Shown here piece by piece: positions 53,887-63,840 of a stretch of DNA of 64,000 nucleotides; positions within the stretch are counted from its first letter, which is position 1, and each line of letters begins with the position of its first letter. The position numbers and the translations under genes were made by a program. Under the pieces are notes generated by a model. The model did no database searches. It saw nothing but the letters and a program-made list of their open reading frames with translations, and was not told where the DNA came from. The DNA is from Desulfopila sp. IMCC35008 (GTDB taxonomy: Bacteria; Desulfobacterota; Desulfobulbia; Desulfobulbales; Desulfocapsaceae). Location: positions 2,816,501-2,880,500 of the forward strand of contig NZ_CP050700.1 of NCBI RefSeq assembly GCF_010646885.2. Direction: 5' to 3'.

Positions 53887-54254
53887 ATCGACAAATCCTT
53901 ATGAGACGAAAAAATTTCGGCCAGCCGTTCTTCACTAATTGGCTTTGCCTCCAGGGACCGGGCACCGGCAGCCGTAACTCTTTCAACAGCCTTTGCTTGA
54001 ATATCAGCTGTAATAACATAAACTAGTGCTTTCGGATTATATTCCATAATATGATTGAGAGCTTCAAAACCATCCATTACAGGCATAGTCAGATCGAGAA
54101 AAAGGATATCTGGAGAATGCTCCTTATACAGGTCGACGGCCTCCTGACCATTTTCCCCCTGTAAAATAGTCGATGACTCCTTAATTTGCGGAGGCATGCG
54201 TTTCAGAATCATCATACGCGAAAGTTTGGTATCGTCTACAATCAGTATTTTCAT
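53883..54254 (-). CDS. single-domain response regulator
   Basis: The 123-aa receiver has D7 and D8 (ILIVDDTKLSR), phospho-acceptor D54 (ILFLDLTMPVMDGFEAL), T in VITAD and K in EAKPIS. No output domain. Together with the CheC-like phosphatase and the cyclase it forms a compact operon; its kinase is not in the operon. Confidence 0.93.
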   Translation of the reverse strand: MKILIVDDTKLSRMMILKRMPPQIKESSTILQGENGQEAVDLYKEHSPDILFLDLTMPVMDGFEALNHIMEYNPKALVYVITADIQAKAVERVTAAGARSLEAKPISEERLAEIFSSHKDLSI

Positions 54255-54884
54255 TTTCTATCCTTAAAAAGCATTGCGCTTCTAGTGCCTTCAGAGATTG
54301 ACAGTAACAATTTCCAAATAAGCATACCAGATTACTTCCGTAAATCATAAAAAAATACTGCCCCCTGATGATGTATATGCTTCCATTGAAGATGCATGGC
54401 TTATCAATAAGATGCTCTGTTTCATATTACTTAGTTTTTTGTTCAAAGTCGAGGCGTAAATCAAATCCTCACACCATGAAATCAACACATTTCTGTATAG
54501 TTACCATCCTAAAACTTGGTGTTACGAAGTCTACGATCATCTGGTCCGCATCAAGACATGTGAAAATCTTACCACAGGCATCCAATCAATATTCCAAGGA
54601 TAAGATTTTGAGCATAGTGAATATGATGACCTGCTAAGCAAAAGACTCCGAACGGGTAGCTTCAGGATGGGAACGATATAGGCCTGAATGTTGCGGCAAC
54701 ATATTCACAACAATTTAGCTATCGGCATCTGACGAGTTCGGGTATCATCGGCTGCTGGGATAGAAGATACTGCCTGAGTACAAACACGAATGTGGTTTAT
54801 CCCAGGTAACGTTTCCGGTTATGAAACGATATGCTTCACAGAAAAACGTCATAAAGACCAATAGAGTAAAAATGATATCAGTTC
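54255..54884. other. non-coding gap
   Basis: About 630 bp between divergent genes. A frame at 54368-54637 (89 codons) has no ribosome site or recognisable product. I see no repeats or RNA structures. Confidence 0.4.
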
Positions 54885-55367
54885 ATGAAAATACGCGCAC
54901 TTTCACCAGATGATTACCCAAAAGTCTCGGCTTTACTCAAGCAGACCTTTCCTGAAGGTGATTATGAAGTCCGTTTGGTTGAGAATCTCCATAGAAACGG
55001 GAAGCCTCTGCATGAGTGGATATGCATTCACAGGAATAAGGCCATAGCCTACATTGCCTACTCAAGGGCCTTTCATGGGACAGAGGTGTGCGGCCTGCAT
55101 CTTGCTCCTTTGGCAGTATCACCACAGATGCAAAATCAGGGGATTGGTACAGAACTACTCAACTTCTCCCTGCGTCAGGAAGAGATTAAAAGAGAAACAC
55201 TCTTTGTTCTTGGAGATCCCAGGTTTTACAAACGATTTGGTTTTGAACACTGCTCTCAGCCAGTCTGCCCATTTGACATAAACAATAAGCATTTCCTTGC
55301 CATCCGTAACACCACCCAACAACATTTCACGATTGGATATGAAAAGGAATTCACAACCGGCCACTAA
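54885..55367 (+). CDS. GNAT acetyltransferase
   Basis: The 160-aa protein (MKIRALSPDDYPKVSALLKQ) has the acetyl-CoA loop LAVSPQMQNQGIGTELLNF and RFYKRFGFEH, close to YhbS-type N-acetyltransferases. The substrate is unknown. It stands 55 bp before the SUI1-like gene. Confidence 0.88.
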   Translation: MKIRALSPDDYPKVSALLKQTFPEGDYEVRLVENLHRNGKPLHEWICIHRNKAIAYIAYSRAFHGTEVCGLHLAPLAVSPQMQNQGIGTELLNFSLRQEEIKRETLFVLGDPRFYKRFGFEHCSQPVCPFDINNKHFLAIRNTTQQHFTIGYEKEFTTGH

Positions 55368-55422
55368 CCGCAATACCAGTTATCGTTAGAATAAAATGCC
55401 ATATAATTGAAGATACGATACG

Positions 55423-55782
55423 ATGAAGAAAAACAGAAAGCAGGGCATCGTTTATTCCACCGATACGGGCCGTATGTGTCCTGGCTGTGGACACCCGGTC
55501 AAAAAGTGTTGCTGCAGCACCGCCAAGCCCCGTCCGGCCTCCGATGGCGTGGTTCGGGTAAAAAGACAGACCAAGGGACGAAAAGGCAGTGGAGTCAGTT
55601 TAATTGAAGGACTGCCACTGCAAGAGACTGAGCTGAAAAAACTTGGCAAAGAATTAAAGAAAAAGTGCGGTTCAGGCGGCACCATTAAAAATGGGGTTAT
55701 AGAGATTCAGGGAGATCATCGGGAACTCCTGGTTCAATCACTTTTGCAGTTGGGGTACAATGCCAGACTGGCCGGTGGCTGA
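55423..55782 (+). CDS. SUI1/eIF1-like translation factor (YciH-type)
   Basis: The 119-aa protein has an N-terminal zinc-ribbon-like part (MCPGCGHPVKKCCC) and the SUI1 domain (LKKLGKELKKKCGSGGTIKN, then GVIEIQGDHRELLVQSLLQL). It resembles bacterial YciH, which affects start-codon choice. A small stem-loop (GGATGCT / AGCATCC) follows at 55783-55804. Confidence 0.9.
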   Translation: MKKNRKQGIVYSTDTGRMCPGCGHPVKKCCCSTAKPRPASDGVVRVKRQTKGRKGSGVSLIEGLPLQETELKKLGKELKKKCGSGGTIKNGVIEIQGDHRELLVQSLLQLGYNARLAGG

Positions 55783-55847
55783 GGATGCTATCTGCCAGCA
55801 TCCCAGCTTATACATCTTTGCTTGAAAAGTTATTTATACCCCCACAG

Positions 55848-56090
55848 CTACAACAAAGAGTCCCTGATTTTCCTCTTCAGTGTTTTCCCAGCCACACTCG
55901 CGGGAAATGAATCCATAATTACAACTTTATGAAGCCGCTGGAATTTTGCATCAACCCTTTTGTTGGTCCACTGCAGGATATCGCCATCTGATACGGTGGT
56001 CTGCGCCTGGAGAATAACAGCCGCAACCGGTACTTCTCCCCATTTATCATGGGGCACTCTATGGTGGAGCAGCAAGGTCCCGATATTCAC
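55848..56090 (-). pseudogene. C-terminal remnant of an acyl-CoA synthetase (AMP-binding)
   Basis: The frame reads HDKWGEVPVAAVILQAQTTV, KRVDAKFQRLHKVVIMDSFP and SVAGKTLKRKIRDSLL, the C-terminal domain of an AMP-dependent ligase with the catalytic Lys. The large N-terminal domain is missing and the first ~10 residues are unrelated. Confidence 0.8.
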
Positions 56091-56428
56091 GATTCTCTCC
56101 TCTTTTCGAGCACAGTTCAGTACACTACCCGGCTTCTTCTCCTTACTACCGTCAAGCTACCTGGAAAATGGTTTTCTACGGTACGGTGAAGATCAACTAT
56201 ACTCCGAACCATGTTGTATCTTCAGGCCTTCCTGACAATTGTATACCACAACGACATAGGTTCTGAGCATTTATCCAAAATCAACGAGCTGTCCCCCTAC
56301 GTTGTAGTATTAAAAAGGGAAAAACAGGACATTAGAACTTTCAATCACTCACATTTTACGTTAGAGTAAAGTGATCTATATCTTTCACGCACGGGTCTCT
56401 ATTGTGGCAACAAGGAGGAACACGCATT
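56091..56428. other. non-coding gap
   Basis: Between the AMP-binding remnant and the 90-aa gene. I see no recognisable gene or element; the promoter of the 90-aa gene should be near 56360-56400. Confidence 0.35.
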
Positions 56429-56701
56429 ATGGATTTGAAGAAACAGTTGCAACTCGTTCATACCCGGAAAAATGATCAGTTCCGAAAAAAACACCTCAAC
56501 ACCAGAATCAGTCGTCCCAATTCATTTTTTAACGAGTACGACATCCTTTTTAAGGAGGTCACGTTCCTGCCCAATCCTGTCATCTTCAAGCCACAGGTAG
56601 CGACAGATAATCATCTGCCAAACAGGCATCAGGCAAGAGTGAAATTCTGTCGATTGAGCAATAAAGAGTTTGAAGACTGTTTTATAGTCGATACAACCTG
56701 A
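56429..56701 (+). CDS. hypothetical basic protein (90 aa)
   Basis: ATG 56429 has AAGGAGG about 10 bases upstream. The product (MDLKKQLQLVHTRKNDQFRK, FNEYDILFKEVTFLPNPVIF) is basic, has no signal and one Cys. I do not recognise a family. Confidence 0.55.
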   Translation: MDLKKQLQLVHTRKNDQFRKKHLNTRISRPNSFFNEYDILFKEVTFLPNPVIFKPQVATDNHLPNRHQARVKFCRLSNKEFEDCFIVDTT

Positions 56702-56741
56702 GGGAGAGGCGGCTGGTGAATATTGTTGTAAAATTATTTGG

Positions 56742-57317
56742 TTAAGGGTTCGTTGAAGGGTCCACAGCCCAACTTTTGATGAGTTCTATTTCATCATCAG
56801 AAATCTGGAGATACTGCAAAAAAACTTTATGTTGCTCCGGAGCTTCCTTTTCAAATGTGATATGCCAGTTTCGCATTCCCTCTTCAGACAGCCCCGAGGC
56901 CTTCAGAATCGAACTCCACATTTGCTTGTTCATCTTTTTTGGTTTCTTCAGTAATTTCTGATTTTGGAGAAGATCGGCAATAATTTTCTGCTGGTCCTGA
57001 AGTTTTCTCATCTCCTTATTCAGTTCTTCAAATCGTTTACTTAAAATTTCGGTAAAATCAGTATCAGGGATATCAAGAATCTTTTTGATCGCTTTGAGTG
57101 AAATCCCTGCATCTCTGTACATGCATATTCTCTCCAGCCTCTTGAACTCATACTCCCCGTATATTCGATACTCCCCCTGTTGATGTCCTGCCGGGGAAAG
57201 CAGTCCCTGTGCATCGTAATAGAGTAACGTTGATCGGGACAGACCAAATTTCCCGGCAAGTTTACTGATTGTGAAGGTCATTTCCTTTTTAAGAGTGGCC
57301 GTTTCTTTATTTGCCAT
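56742..57317 (-). CDS. MerR-family transcriptional regulator
   Basis: The 191-aa protein has the MerR HTH (FTISKLAGKFGLSRSTLLYY, then EYRIYGEYEFKRLERI), a dimerisation coiled coil (about 90-125) and a C-terminal helical part (MWSSILKASGLSEEGMRNWH) that could bind a ligand. It is 20 bp downstream of a LysE exporter gene and likely controls that operon. Confidence 0.92.
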   Translation of the reverse strand: MANKETATLKKEMTFTISKLAGKFGLSRSTLLYYDAQGLLSPAGHQQGEYRIYGEYEFKRLERICMYRDAGISLKAIKKILDIPDTDFTEILSKRFEELNKEMRKLQDQQKIIADLLQNQKLLKKPKKMNKQMWSSILKASGLSEEGMRNWHITFEKEAPEQHKVFLQYLQISDDEIELIKSWAVDPSTNP

Positions 57318-57337
57318 AGTATCTCATACTCCTGTTA

Positions 57338-57949
57338 TTATACCTGAGTTGCCATTTTGATCGTTGCCCAGGCGAGCATTACCCCAGCGACAGTTTCCAG
57401 TCTTCGTCGGCCATGGCCGGAGATATTCAGGCCACGTGCCTGAGCTGCCAATAGACCAACAACCAGGTACACAACCCCACAGCCTGCAATAAATATGGCT
57501 GATAAGATTAAAGCTTGTGTGGCGGTGTTACTCTCAGGCGAGATGAACTGTGGCAGGATTGCAAGATACATAAGCAGTCCTTTAGGGTTGAGAAAACTCG
57601 TGAGAAAGCCGCGCCATAAAGAAATCTTTCCCGTATCCGGAAGTTCCAGACGATCTTTTCGTTGACAGGCTGAATAAAGGATTTGGGCAGTCAGAAAGAA
57701 GAGATACATCACCCCTGCCCATTTGAGCACACTAAAAAGAAACGGTGAGGCAGAGACGAGAGCAGCAATACCGCAAGCAGAAAGGATTGCATGCGCCGTA
57801 TAGCCAAGCAAAACGCCGATAACAGCACGTATGGCGGCCCCCCTCCCCCTGGTTACACCTTGTGATGCGGTAAAAAGAATATCAGGACCGGGGGTACAGA
57901 TTAATGGAAAGACCGTAAGAAAAAACAATAAAGCTGTCTCAAATTCCAC
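57338..57949 (-). CDS. LysE/RhtB-family exporter
   Basis: From GTG 57949 (GAGGA, 8-base spacer) the 203-aa protein has six membrane segments and the family start FPLICTPGPDILFTASQGVT, with GFLTSFLNPKGLLMYLAILP. It exports amino acids or similar. It lies between an EamA gene and a MerR gene on one strand, a self-contained export module. Confidence 0.9.
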   Translation of the reverse strand: MEFETALLFFLTVFPLICTPGPDILFTASQGVTRGRGAAIRAVIGVLLGYTAHAILSACGIAALVSASPFLFSVLKWAGVMYLFFLTAQILYSACQRKDRLELPDTGKISLWRGFLTSFLNPKGLLMYLAILPQFISPESNTATQALILSAIFIAGCGVVYLVVGLLAAQARGLNISGHGRRRLETVAGVMLAWATIKMATQV

Positions 57950-57995
57950 CAGGAATTCCTCCGTTTCAAAGACCGGAATTTTATCAGGAAGACTA

Positions 57996-58919
57996 TTACC
58001 GTCCGGCCTGAATCTCACCCATCCTTTGCTGCCACCCAATTATTTTTGCAAGAAAATATGGTAGAAGTACACTTGTAATTATAACCGCAGCTCCCACTAA
58101 GGATATCATATCAGGGATTTCAGAAAACAACAGGTATCCCAGTAGAAGCGAATAAATCATTTTGGTGTATTCAACATTTGAGACCACGTTTGCTGCACCA
58201 TACTTATATGCTGTAACTCCAAACCACTGTGCTATGGATGATAGAGATCCGACCAGCATAAGAAGTGTCAGCTCGTCCGCTGTAGGCCATTGCCAATTGA
58301 GTAAACTGGGAACAAAAGCAAGCAACCCTACAAACAAGGCCTGGTATACCAGCAGGGTAATGGTTGATTCAGTACTGGCAATTTTTCTCACACAAAATAT
58401 GGCAACTGCTGCTGCCATTGCAGCGCCCAATCCTGTGAGGATGTAAACAAACGTCATCTTTTCAAAAGAAGGTTGTACTACCAGTATGACTCCTGTGAAA
58501 CCAGCAATTAAGGTGAACTGACGTGATTTACCGATCGATTCCTTGAGGAATACACCTGATATCAGAGCAACAAACAGCACGGTGGTAAAACCTAGAGCGG
58601 TTGCCTCGGCAAGTGGCATATTACTCACCGTAACGAAACCCAACTGAAGTGCAAAAAATGCTGCGATAATACGAAGTGAGTGAAGTTGGATCAAACGAGG
58701 CTTCATCAGGACATCAAGATTTTTCCAGATCGCTGGTATCAGGACGGTCATAAAAACCAACTGCCTGAAAAAAAGTATCTGAAAAACATCAATCGTCTCG
58801 TTGAGATAACGCACACATACTCCAACTACAACAAAGAGCGCATTGGACACAAGAGCCAGTGCAATTCCTTTCGTTGTATCCGGCAATGCTGAATTCACAA
58901 ATCGTGTTATGAAGGTCAT
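57996..58919 (-). CDS. EamA/DMT-superfamily transporter
   Basis: From ATG 58919 (AGAGGA upstream) the 307-aa protein has ten membrane segments in two EamA halves (ALALVSNALFVVVGVCVRYL, PLAEATALGFTTVLFVALIS, SIAQWFGVTAYKYGAANVVS). The substrate is unknown. First gene of the EamA-LysE-MerR operon. Confidence 0.9.
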   Translation of the reverse strand: MTFITRFVNSALPDTTKGIALALVSNALFVVVGVCVRYLNETIDVFQILFFRQLVFMTVLIPAIWKNLDVLMKPRLIQLHSLRIIAAFFALQLGFVTVSNMPLAEATALGFTTVLFVALISGVFLKESIGKSRQFTLIAGFTGVILVVQPSFEKMTFVYILTGLGAAMAAAVAIFCVRKIASTESTITLLVYQALFVGLLAFVPSLLNWQWPTADELTLLMLVGSLSSIAQWFGVTAYKYGAANVVSNVEYTKMIYSLLLGYLLFSEIPDMISLVGAAVIITSVLLPYFLAKIIGWQQRMGEIQAGR

Positions 58920-59376
58920 TTTCACTTCCTCTCGGTTCCATGCTTTAGCGATTAAAGACCTTGAAAAATCAAAATATTTGCTCAAATTCGAGGCGCATCA
59001 AGGATTTTACCGCAATCATGTATTGATATGTCGAGGATGAAATCTTGAAGGCAACAATGAAGTTGAGCGAATTTGCAATTCTCCCAGGTACTCTAAAAGA
59101 AGGAACTGTAAACTATAAACCAATAGTCAGGTCAACAGATTAACAAGCAGGAATTGATAAACACTGGACAGCACCATACGTGGTATAAATACCTGTGATT
59201 ACAGAAACTAAACCGTTGCACATTTAATGTCACACCTGTTATGTTTCACTATTATCTTTCCCCTGACAAGTATTTTTGCAGTGAAAATAGTTGGCTATGT
59301 CCATTGCCAAAATACTGAAGAAGATGATGCCGCACGTACTGGGCTTATGGCCTTGAATGAAAATGAAACTTCAGAA
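58920..59376. other. non-coding gap
   Basis: I see no gene. The left part must hold the promoter of the EamA-LysE-MerR operon. No repeats recognised. Confidence 0.35.
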
Positions 59377-62031
59377 CTATTCTGCTGACTGCAGAGTTGT
59401 TTGAATGACCCGGCTGAGCTCTTTCACGACATAAGGTTTAGATATTGCACCATAAAAACCGGATTTCCTGTATGTGGACATCAGCGGATTGTTCGAATAA
59501 CCGCTGGAAACAATTGCCTTGATTTTGGGATCGATCATCCGCAGTTCGCGAAACGTTTCCTCTCCGCCCTTACCTCCGGGTATTGTCAGGTCAATGATCA
59601 CCATGTCGGGAGGGGTACCATTATCCAACAGTTGTTTGTATACCTGCAGGCATTCATCTCCGTTTTTCGAGAAATAAACTGTATGACCGAGTGTACGGAT
59701 CATCTCCCCTGCTACATCGAGGATTATCTGTTCGTCATCCATGAGCAGGATGGTTGCCGATTGGCCGGTGGTGATTTCGCTTTTTTCCAAGGATGCCTGC
59801 GCTGCCTGCTCCAGGGATGCCGGGAGGAAGATGGTGAATGTCGTACCGGCATCCGGGGTGGATTCTGCCATTATATGTCCGTTATGCTTACGGATTACCG
59901 ACAGCGTGATCGCCAAACCCAGCCCGCTGCCTCCGGCTTTGGTCGAAAAATACGGATCGAATATACGCTCCAAAACCTGCTGGGGCATGCCGGCACCATT
60001 ATCAGCGATAGTCAGCGTTACATAGTCAATTCCATTGAGAAGTGGCTCATTCACCGCGTGCTCTCTGGAAAGATTTTTACAGGAAATGCGAATATGGCCT
60101 CCATTTGGCATTGCCTGTGAGGCATTCAGTACGATATTCTGAATGACCTGGCTGATCTGTCCTTTATCGGCCTCTACGAACCAGAGATTATCGGGCAGTT
60201 CGTAGGTCACTGAGGTGGAGCTGCCCCTGAGTACAAAACCTGCCGAATCCACGATAACATCTGCAATGGATGTCTGTTCCCTGAGCGGAGCTCCACCCTT
60301 AGCAAAGGTCAGAAGTTGCTGAGTCAGGGCCTGAGCCCTTTCTGATGCTTTCTCGGCACTCATTATGAGCTGTTTCGAACGGGCGGAAAGGGTGTCGTCT
60401 AGCATGACAAGATTGATACTGCCGAGAATTGCTGTAAGCAGGTTGTTGAAGTCATGGGCAATCCCTCCGGCAAGCACTCCGGTGGATTCCAGTTTTTTCA
60501 CCTTTAGCAGTTCCTGCTCTGCATGCATCCGTTCCGTAACATCTTCCACAAGTGACAGCATGCCCATGGCATTGTTGGCGGAATCCGTGAGAGGTGTATT
60601 ATACCAGTCGCAGAGAATCCTGCGACCGTCGCGGGTGAAATTCTCATTTTGGTTTTTGGTAGATTGATTGCCACTCAGCAGAGAGTCGAACAATTGAGTC
60701 ACACGATCGTGAAGCTCTTCAGGAACGATGGTGGATGCAGGCCTGCCGACAATTTCATCGCGGGTATGGCCGAAGATCTTTTCGCAGCCGGGGTTCCACT
60801 CGACGATGTTGAATTTATTGTCAAAAATAACAATACCCATCGAGGATTGTTCAAAAATATTATTCAGTCTCTCGTTGCTCTTTCTCAGTTCCTCCTCTGT
60901 CCGCACCCTCTGTTGAATCTCAGCCTCAAGCTTTTCCGTTCGTTTGTTGACCAGGGATTCGAGGTGCTCTCGATACTCCTCAATTTCGGCGAAGCTTTTC
61001 TTCAGACGAGCGGTCATTTCGTTAAAGACGAAACCGAGTTCGCCGATATCGTCATTACCTGTCTTGGTAACAAAGGTATCGAGATTGCCTTCTACGATAT
61101 TTCTGGCCGATTTTTTCAGTTCATTGAGCGGGCGGGTTATCATATCTGAGAGAAACAGGACAGCTGCCATGCCGATGCCGACGGCGGCGAAAGAAATCAG
61201 GATTGAAATTGACTGCAGTGCCTTGATATGTTCCTCGTTTTTTCTATGCTGTTCCGCCAGGTATGCCCTTAATATTTGGGAGAAGGAATCATGAGCGTCC
61301 TTCATGGAAACTTCCGCGTCGTCCAATCGTTGTTTTTCCTCTAAGAAAGAGGTAACGGTCTCCCGATAGATTGCTGCTGCCTTCTCGATCCTGTAGATTT
61401 CGAGTTTCTGAATATCCTCCGGCATCAGCGGGATGGTACTTCTGGTGAACTGAAAAAGGCTTTCAATCGCACTCATTAAACCAACGAGGCTGGCAGGAGT
61501 TGGCTCCAGAAGATATCTGTTGCCGTTTATCAGGATAAGGCTGACGCGATAGGCGAGATGTGAAGCGGGTACTCGCTCTTTGCTTGACATAGTCCTGTCC
61601 ACGAGATTCTGCGCGTTTTCAAGCAACCTTCCGGATTCCTTCAACATTCTGCTTTTCATCGTCCGCATGGCAAGTACTGAATTACTGGAACGAAGAAAAC
61701 TTGATTCGTAACGATCAAGTTCCGTAAATAGACCTTGATGGGTTTCGCTACCTGTTCTGTTTCCCGGCTTAGGAAGGACCTTGAGAAGATGGCGCAGTTG
61801 TTCGACCCTGTCTTTCATTGACTGAGTATCTACCGAGTCCCTGGTGGCTCGATAATGTTGCTCAATATCAGTGATTTCCAGGAAATGCTGCTCAACTGTG
61901 GAGGTCAGGTGAGTAATTTTGCGCTGTTTGTCGATAACCGCCCCGAGCCCCCACCAATTGGTAACTGCAACGACAACGGTGAGAGCGAGTACGCTCGAAA
62001 AAGCAAGTGCAAGTTTAGTTTTAAATCTCAT
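59377..62031 (-). CDS. membrane hybrid histidine kinase (HAMP-PAS-HK-REC)
   Basis: The 884-aa protein has two membrane spans (about 7-27 and 275-297) around a helical periplasmic domain, a HAMP (ITRPLNELKKSARNIVEGNL), a PAS (about 385-505), HisKA with VLAGGIAHDFNNLL, HATPase with GSGLGLAITLSVIRKHNGHI and a receiver (ILLMDDEQIILDVAGEMIRT, MVIIDLTIPGGKGG). It is 24 bp downstream of a solute-binding protein gene, so it probably senses the sugar-bound protein in the periplasm. Confidence 0.93.
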   Translation of the reverse strand: MRFKTKLALAFSSVLALTVVVAVTNWWGLGAVIDKQRKITHLTSTVEQHFLEITDIEQHYRATRDSVDTQSMKDRVEQLRHLLKVLPKPGNRTGSETHQGLFTELDRYESSFLRSSNSVLAMRTMKSRMLKESGRLLENAQNLVDRTMSSKERVPASHLAYRVSLILINGNRYLLEPTPASLVGLMSAIESLFQFTRSTIPLMPEDIQKLEIYRIEKAAAIYRETVTSFLEEKQRLDDAEVSMKDAHDSFSQILRAYLAEQHRKNEEHIKALQSISILISFAAVGIGMAAVLFLSDMITRPLNELKKSARNIVEGNLDTFVTKTGNDDIGELGFVFNEMTARLKKSFAEIEEYREHLESLVNKRTEKLEAEIQQRVRTEEELRKSNERLNNIFEQSSMGIVIFDNKFNIVEWNPGCEKIFGHTRDEIVGRPASTIVPEELHDRVTQLFDSLLSGNQSTKNQNENFTRDGRRILCDWYNTPLTDSANNAMGMLSLVEDVTERMHAEQELLKVKKLESTGVLAGGIAHDFNNLLTAILGSINLVMLDDTLSARSKQLIMSAEKASERAQALTQQLLTFAKGGAPLREQTSIADVIVDSAGFVLRGSSTSVTYELPDNLWFVEADKGQISQVIQNIVLNASQAMPNGGHIRISCKNLSREHAVNEPLLNGIDYVTLTIADNGAGMPQQVLERIFDPYFSTKAGGSGLGLAITLSVIRKHNGHIMAESTPDAGTTFTIFLPASLEQAAQASLEKSEITTGQSATILLMDDEQIILDVAGEMIRTLGHTVYFSKNGDECLQVYKQLLDNGTPPDMVIIDLTIPGGKGGEETFRELRMIDPKIKAIVSSGYSNNPLMSTYRKSGFYGAISKPYVVKELSRVIQTTLQSAE

Positions 62032-62055
62032 TGACTTCTCTGGTATTTCGAAAAG

Positions 62056-63387
62056 TTAATCAATGCTCTCCTCTGTTTTTCTATAGACAAAAAGCTCATG
62101 CAATGTTTCCTGCAGGTATTTGAGGATTTCCTGATATTCTCCAGGAAAGGCGATCAGTTCATTAAAACTGTCCAACCCTCTTTCAGCAACTTCCGGAGGT
62201 GTAGCAAGGTCATAATTAAATGCCCAATATTCTGTAGTTTGTATTTCTTGAAGAAGGCGCTGTTTGAAGGTAGAGTAGAAGCTTCCCGGAACCTCACGGC
62301 TCGGGGCGAGCGCTCCCGATCCTGTACTCATGAGTTTTTGCGGGGCCTCCTCGGATGCGTAGGCCATCACCTTGGCGGCAATGACACGATGTCGAGTCTC
62401 TCTGGTCATGACGATACCGTCTATTGGACCGACTGAAACACCGGGTACATTGGGGCTAATCGTCGGAAAAACGAAGTAATCGAAATCGCGTTCAGCCTCC
62501 ATTCGACAGTTGTTCCCAGTAAACAGCTGGATAGCCCAGGTTCCCATCAGAGTTGCTGCAGCCTCTCCTTTGCAGACCTTTTCAGTTGCTTGTGCCCAGT
62601 CTTTTTCATTAGCATCCGTGTTGAAATAACCTGCCTGGATCATCGAACTCCAGGTCGCGTATACACTGACCACTTCAGGATCGAGATAAGACCTCTCACC
62701 GCGCATCAGGGCTGCACGATATTTTGGTCCTGCAGTTCGTAACAGGAGATAGTCGAACCAGAATTGTGCCGGCCAGCGCTCTCGTGCGCCAAGGGCGATA
62801 GGAGTGATCCCCTCCTGTTTGAGCGTGTCACAGGCCTCGATAAACTGTTCCCAGTTGACGGGTGGGTCTATATCAGCGTTTTTGAAAATTTGTTTGTTGT
62901 AAAAGAAAACTACGATATGCTGTGTAATCGGCAGCAGGTATTTCTGATTATTATATGTGCTGGCAGCCTCGATAATAGGTGTGGGGAACCGGTCGTCCAG
63001 GGACAGATCTTCCCAGAGGTCGTCAATCGGTTCGAGCAGCTGCTGGTCAACCATTGTCTGAGTCTTTGCTCCTGCCCAGTAGGTGAACAAGTCCGGAGCC
63101 ATTTCCTGGGTCATGGATTCTGTGATCATCGATTTGAATGCTTCATGATCAAGGGCATGGGCCACAACCTGGGTCGTCCCCTGCTGCTGATTAATTTTTT
63201 CCAGCATCTCGTTGATGCCGCCACTTAAGGAGCCTGAGAAGTAATGGTATAAGGTTGCTTCCCGGGTATCAGAATGCTCTGCATCCAGCGTGATATCTTT
63301 GTTGCCTGTGGAAAAGTAAACAGCCATGAAACCGAGCAATATGAAAATTCCCAGCACTGCCAAAACATAAAATATTTTTTTCCCCAT
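62056..63387 (-). CDS. family 1 extracellular solute-binding protein
   Basis: From ATG 63387 the 443-aa protein has one N-terminal hydrophobic segment (IFYVLAVLGIFILLGFMAVY) without an obvious cleavage site, so it may stay anchored. The rest fits sugar-binding proteins (YLLPITQHIVVFFYNKQIFK, ATLMGTWAIQLFTGNNC, FDYFVFPTISPNVPGVSVGP). No permease or ATPase genes are near; its partner is the hybrid kinase downstream. Confidence 0.88.
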   Translation of the reverse strand: MGKKIFYVLAVLGIFILLGFMAVYFSTGNKDITLDAEHSDTREATLYHYFSGSLSGGINEMLEKINQQQGTTQVVAHALDHEAFKSMITESMTQEMAPDLFTYWAGAKTQTMVDQQLLEPIDDLWEDLSLDDRFPTPIIEAASTYNNQKYLLPITQHIVVFFYNKQIFKNADIDPPVNWEQFIEACDTLKQEGITPIALGARERWPAQFWFDYLLLRTAGPKYRAALMRGERSYLDPEVVSVYATWSSMIQAGYFNTDANEKDWAQATEKVCKGEAAATLMGTWAIQLFTGNNCRMEAERDFDYFVFPTISPNVPGVSVGPIDGIVMTRETRHRVIAAKVMAYASEEAPQKLMSTGSGALAPSREVPGSFYSTFKQRLLQEIQTTEYWAFNYDLATPPEVAERGLDSFNELIAFPGEYQEILKYLQETLHELFVYRKTEESID

Positions 63388-63840
63388 CCACCAACCCACT
63401 TTTAATGGAACATACAGGTAGAAGCAACTATAACTGCAGATATCCCTGGTAAGGGGAGGAACGTAACCATTAGCAGCAGGAGTTGTCATCACCAGTTCGT
63501 TTTCCCGCTTTCTATATACTATATGTTACGAAAAATCGAAAATCCATTCAGCAGGGAGAGATTGTATATAACAGTGGTGGTCCTGAGTTTTTAAACAGGA
63601 AACGGGGAAACTACTAATATGACCTACATCTTGAGGAACACTCAACATTCTGTAGCTTTGTATGAGGTACACAGGAATAAATTTGACACGAGTCATCAAC
63701 ACTCCTTTTGCGACTTGATCTGACTACTTACCATAACCATAATCCTGGAATCATTTTTTTCGCATTATCAAACAGAAACAACCGCAAAAACGCTGAGGCT
63801 CTTGCGGTTGTTTCTATGTTACCAGTATCAGGAAAAACTA
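63388..63840. other. non-coding gap with terminator
   Basis: Holds the promoter region of the solute-binding protein gene and, at 63775-63814, a terminator. I see no gene. Confidence 0.4.
63775..63814 (-). terminator. Rho-independent terminator of the cytochrome gene
   Basis: GAAACAACCGCA and TGCGGTTGTTTC pair across a short loop, just after the cytochrome stop (63841). Confidence 0.8.

Noticed and set aside
54368..54637. 89-codon plus-strand frame
   Set aside because: No ribosome site, poor composition and no recognised motif.
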